From positions 51,497-115,496 of the forward strand of contig CAJXKB010000001.1 in the NCBI GenBank assembly GCA_913055825.1: a stretch of DNA of 64,000 nt. The letters run 5' to 3'. The position numbers and the translations under genes are program-made. Source of the stretch: an uncultured Bacteroidota bacterium (GTDB lineage Bacteria > Bacteroidota > Bacteroidia > Bacteroidales > F082). Position 1 is the stretch's first letter, and every line of letters begins with the position of its first letter. Shown here piece by piece: positions 61,239 to 64,000 of the stretch. The notes beneath the pieces were generated by a model. That model ran no database searches. It saw nothing but the letters and a program-made list of their open reading frames with translations, and was not told the origin of the DNA.

Positions 61239-62903
61239 TTAATAAGATTCTTTATGAACTTTTTGAACCGCCCGGCCGGAAGGGTCAATTACGTTATTCA
61301 ACGAATTATCCCAGGCAAGTGCTTCGGGGGTGCTGCATGCAACCGATTTACCACCCGGTACGGTTTTGGCAGCCTGGTCACCCGGAAAGGCTTTCTCAAA
61401 AATGATCCTGTAATAATATCCTTCCTTGGTCATGGGGGTATTAACAGGAAAGCGGAAAGCGGCATTTTCAAGTTCCAGATCCGAAACTTCTGTTGCTGCA
61501 ACTTCTTTCAGTGTATCAATCCAGTTGTAACCCACACCATCCGAAAACTGCTCTTTTTGACGCCAGGCAATTTCTTCGGGAAGATAGTCGCTGAAAATTT
61601 CGCGCAAAATATGTTTTTCCATTTTCCCGTCTTTCACCCGTTTGTCTTCGGGGTTCAGCCGCATGGCCACATCGAGAAATTCTCTATCCAAAAACGGCAC
61701 CCGGGCTTCCACACCCCAGGCAGCCATCGATTTGTTGGCACGCAAACAGTCGTACAGATGCAATTTTGACAATTTACGGACGGTTTCTTCGTGCAAAGCC
61801 TGTGCGTTGGGGGCTTTATGAAAATAGAGATAGCCGCCAAAAATTTCATCAGCTCCTTCGCCCGACAGCACCATTTTTACACCCATGGAACGGATTTTAC
61901 GGGCCATGAGGTACATGGGGGTTGCCGCACGTATGGTGGTTACATCATAGGTTTCGAGATGATAAATCACATCACGAACCGCATCAAGCCCTTCCTGAAC
62001 CGTATAGACAAATTCGTGGTGCACCGAACCAATGTAATCGGCCACTTTTTTTGCGGCCACCAAATCGGGAGAGCCTTTTAATCCAATAGAAAACGAATGT
62101 ACCTGTGGCCACCACGCCTCTTTTAAGTCGCCCGACTCAATCCGCCGTTGGGCATATTTGCGAACAATGGCAGCAATAATCGATGAATCGAGACCACCGG
62201 AAAGCAATACCCCGTATGGCACATCCGACATTAACTGACGGTGCACCGCATTTTCGAGGGCCGTTTTCAGTTGTTTTTTATCTGTTACATTATCTTTTAC
62301 AGCTTCATAATCTTCCCAGTCACGATTGTAGTAACGAACAAATTTCCGGTCTTTGCTGCTAAAATAATGCCCGGGAGGAAAAGTTTCGATACGGGTACAA
62401 TGCCCAATCAGTGCTTTCATTTCGGAGGCTACATAAAATTCTCCCAGCTCATCATAGCCGTAATAGAGCGGAACAATGCCAATATGGTCGCGACCAATAA
62501 GGTAGGAGTGATCTTTATTGTCGTACAAAACAAAGGCAAAAATACCGTTGAGTTCATTTAAAAAATCGTTGCCCTTTTCGAGATACAGCGCATTAATGAC
62601 TTCACAATCCGATTTGGTTTGAAATTCGTAGGGAAGATTGAGGTTCTTTTCGAGTTCTTTGTGATTATAAATTTCGCCGTTGACGGCAAGCGCAAGGCGG
62701 CCATCGGCACTCATAAGCGGTTGAGCACCGTTTTCCACATCCACAATTGATAAACGTTCGTGAACCAGGATGGCTTCCTCATTCACATAAATTCCCGACC
62801 AATCGGGTCCGCGATGCCGCATGGTTTTCGACATCTCCAATGCCTGCTCACGGAGTTTGGCCGTCCCTGTTTTAATATCCAGGACCCCTAAAATTGAACA
62901 CAT
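61239..62903 (-). CDS. asnB: Asparagine synthase (glutamine-hydrolysing), AsnB
   Basis: This 554-residue enzyme makes asparagine from aspartate with glutamine as nitrogen source. The N-terminal glutaminase domain has the nucleophile Cys2 after Met (MCSILGVLDI), and also HRGPDWSG and LSIVDVENGAQP. The synthetase domain has the pyrophosphate loop VLLSGGLDSSIIA near residue 230, FSIGLKGSPD, and a VLSGEGADEIFGGY segment. Length and order match E. coli AsnB. It stands alone with a strong terminator downstream. The upstream 376 bp are shared with the divergent U32 peptidase. Assignment is secure. Confidence 0.97.
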   Translation of the reverse strand: MCSILGVLDIKTGTAKLREQALEMSKTMRHRGPDWSGIYVNEEAILVHERLSIVDVENGAQPLMSADGRLALAVNGEIYNHKELEKNLNLPYEFQTKSDCEVINALYLEKGNDFLNELNGIFAFVLYDNKDHSYLIGRDHIGIVPLYYGYDELGEFYVASEMKALIGHCTRIETFPPGHYFSSKDRKFVRYYNRDWEDYEAVKDNVTDKKQLKTALENAVHRQLMSDVPYGVLLSGGLDSSIIAAIVRKYAQRRIESGDLKEAWWPQVHSFSIGLKGSPDLVAAKKVADYIGSVHHEFVYTVQEGLDAVRDVIYHLETYDVTTIRAATPMYLMARKIRSMGVKMVLSGEGADEIFGGYLYFHKAPNAQALHEETVRKLSKLHLYDCLRANKSMAAWGVEARVPFLDREFLDVAMRLNPEDKRVKDGKMEKHILREIFSDYLPEEIAWRQKEQFSDGVGYNWIDTLKEVAATEVSDLELENAAFRFPVNTPMTKEGYYYRIIFEKAFPGDQAAKTVPGGKSVACSTPEALAWDNSLNNVIDPSGRAVQKVHKESY

Positions 62904-63279
62904 AATCGACTCCCTTTTTTGTGTTTGAAATAATAAACAAATAAACTGATAAATATTTTACAAAAACAAGAGTTGACCTAAAATATTTTTTTTGTTCCGG
63001 ATGACTCCTGAATAAATAACTGATTAACCATAATTTATAGGAGCAGGGTGGCGTTTCCGGTTTAAATAAATTATCGATTAACCCCTAAAAATCATTCATA
63101 ACCTATGAATAAACTCTCCGGTAAAAATGCGCACTCCTTTTAGTCCCGCGATTCTTCTTTGTTGGTTGCGTTGAGATTGTGTGTGTGTTTTGCAACTCCC
63201 ATTGTGTGCTTTGCGGGTAAGTTTTCTACGTGCGGGTGTTGGTTTCTTATTATTTTTGCACCCTCAATACAAACTCTAT
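62904..63279. other. Divergent promoter region between asnB and the U32 peptidase
   Basis: 376 bp with no supported gene. The only TAnnTTTG match noted reads rightward, at 63251-63258. GT-rich stretches near 63170-63240 are unusual but carry no palindrome. Confidence 0.55.
63251..63258 (+). promoter_or_regulatory. Likely -7 box of the U32 peptidase gene
   Basis: TATTTTTG fits TAnnTTTG and lies 21 bp before the ATG at 63280. No TTG is at the ideal -33 position. Confidence 0.45.
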
Positions 63280-64000
63280 ATGACAGCAAAAGATGTTGAA
63301 ATCATGGCACCGGTTGGATCTTACGAATCGCTGATGGCTGCTATTCAAGGCGGAGCCAATTCGGTATATTTTGGTATTGACAAGCTCAATATGCGTTCGC
63401 GTTCTTCCAAAAACTTCTCCTTAGACGACCTTGTTAAAATTTCAACCATCTGTAAAGAAAACAACATTAAGAGCTACATTACGCTGAACACTGAAATTTA
63501 TGATGATGAGCTGGCATTGATGAAAAGCATTGTGGATGCTGCCAGAGAAAACAACATTACGGCCATCATTGCTTCGGATCAGTCGGTTATCCAATATGCA
63601 TACAGCAGGGGCGTTGAAATCCATATGTCGACCCAGGCCAATATTTGCAACATTGAAGCGGTAAAATTTTATTCACAATTTGCCGATGTGATGGTAACGG
63701 CACGCGAACTGCGTGTGGATCAGGTAAAAGCCATCACAACTGCTATCCGTGAGCAAAACATACGAGGTCCGAAAGGCGAACTGATACAAATTGAAATCTT
63801 TGCACATGGGGCTTTATGCATGGCCGTTTCGGGAAAATGTTATTTGAGCCTGGATAATTTAAACTCGTCGGCCAACCGGGGCGCTTGCTTACAACCCTGC
63901 CGCCGAAAATATACGGTGAAAGATACCGAGTCGGATTTGGAACTGGAAGTAGATGGAAAATACATTATGTCGCCCAAAGATTTGAATACGGTTTCGTTTT
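63280..64000 (+). CDS. U32 family peptidase (5' part)
   Basis: 240 residues are visible from the ATG at 63280; the frame continues past the window. The start VEIMAPVGSYESLMAAIQGGANSVYFG is the hallmark of the U32 family, as are the central VEIHMSTQANICN and MVTARELRVDQVK. The family signature HGALCMAVSGKCYLS follows, with GACLQPCRRKY giving the further cysteines. U32 proteins include collagenase-like proteases, but many (RlhA, TrhP, UbiU/V) are Fe-S enzymes that act in hydroxylation of RNA or quinone precursors. The four Cys seen here fit that Fe-S type. Which subfamily it belongs to cannot be decided from the visible part. Confidence 0.9.
   Translation, partial: MTAKDVEIMAPVGSYESLMAAIQGGANSVYFGIDKLNMRSRSSKNFSLDDLVKISTICKENNIKSYITLNTEIYDDELALMKSIVDAARENNITAIIASDQSVIQYAYSRGVEIHMSTQANICNIEAVKFYSQFADVMVTARELRVDQVKAITTAIREQNIRGPKGELIQIEIFAHGALCMAVSGKCYLSLDNLNSSANRGACLQPCRRKYTVKDTESDLELEVDGKYIMSPKDLNTVSF

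Overview
The window is a gene-dense, AT-rich stretch of a Bacteroidota chromosome, most likely class Bacteroidia. Pointers to that phylum are a type IX secretion (T9SS) sorting domain, a GldA/GldF/GldG-type ABC system, a DUF5777-type barrel beside YceI and Rieske lipoproteins, a GH130/GT4 pair, an AroF-chorismate mutase fusion, several TAnnTTTG promoter boxes and weak Shine-Dalgarno sequences. No rRNA, CRISPR array or intact transposase was found. There is one tRNA, tRNA-Lys(CTT).

Layout. 1-4115 (minus strand): purH, a four-helix-bundle (S23-like) gene inside a nest of repeats, mreB and a mreC cut by the window edge. 4265-7405: an orphan MacB-type permease, then an ECF sigma factor overlapping an envelope protein. 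7590-11661 (plus): a secreted redox cluster of a four-heme and a one-heme cytochrome, a Rieske protein, an OB-fold-like protein, YceI and a DUF5777-type barrel. 11738-14683: an acyl-CoA dehydrogenase and a polytopic membrane protein. 14694-17011 (minus): a SAM methyltransferase / HgcA-like corrinoid domain / membrane / ferredoxin fusion followed by a nitroreductase. 17160-26720: a transporter remnant, a small secreted protein, an AraC-type membrane regulator, a 1,849-residue T9SS beta-propeller protein, a truncated FAD oxidoreductase and a scarred tRNA-Lys locus. 26850-31673: MeaB, a small secreted repeat protein, GH130 and GT4, with palindromic intergenic elements. 31869-41375 (plus): a copper/silver-type efflux island (CusC, CusB, CusA, a broken PII gene, a tiny winged-helix protein and a P-type ATPase). 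Its two transcription units share an identically spaced upstream architecture. 41412-47358: AroF-chorismate mutase, CorA, UspA-SPOR-UspA, RidA, and a histidine kinase truncated where it meets a fragment of the giant gene further on. 47717-53740 (minus): the Gld-type ABC operon and ispG. 53896-60932: a second RidA converging on a 2,202-residue protein with an aminotransferase-like PLP domain and an HPr kinase/PEPCK-like P-loop. 61239-64000: asnB and the start of a U32 peptidase.

The two most unusual items are the methyltransferase-corrinoid-ferredoxin fusion at 15242-17011, which carries an altered HgcA cap-helix motif, and the giant PLP/P-loop protein at 54324-60932. The end of the giant gene together with its RidA neighbour has been copied to 45870-46694. 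The shared promoter layout of the cus and P-type ATPase units is the clearest new regulatory signal. All assignments come from reading motifs by eye; no database search was run.
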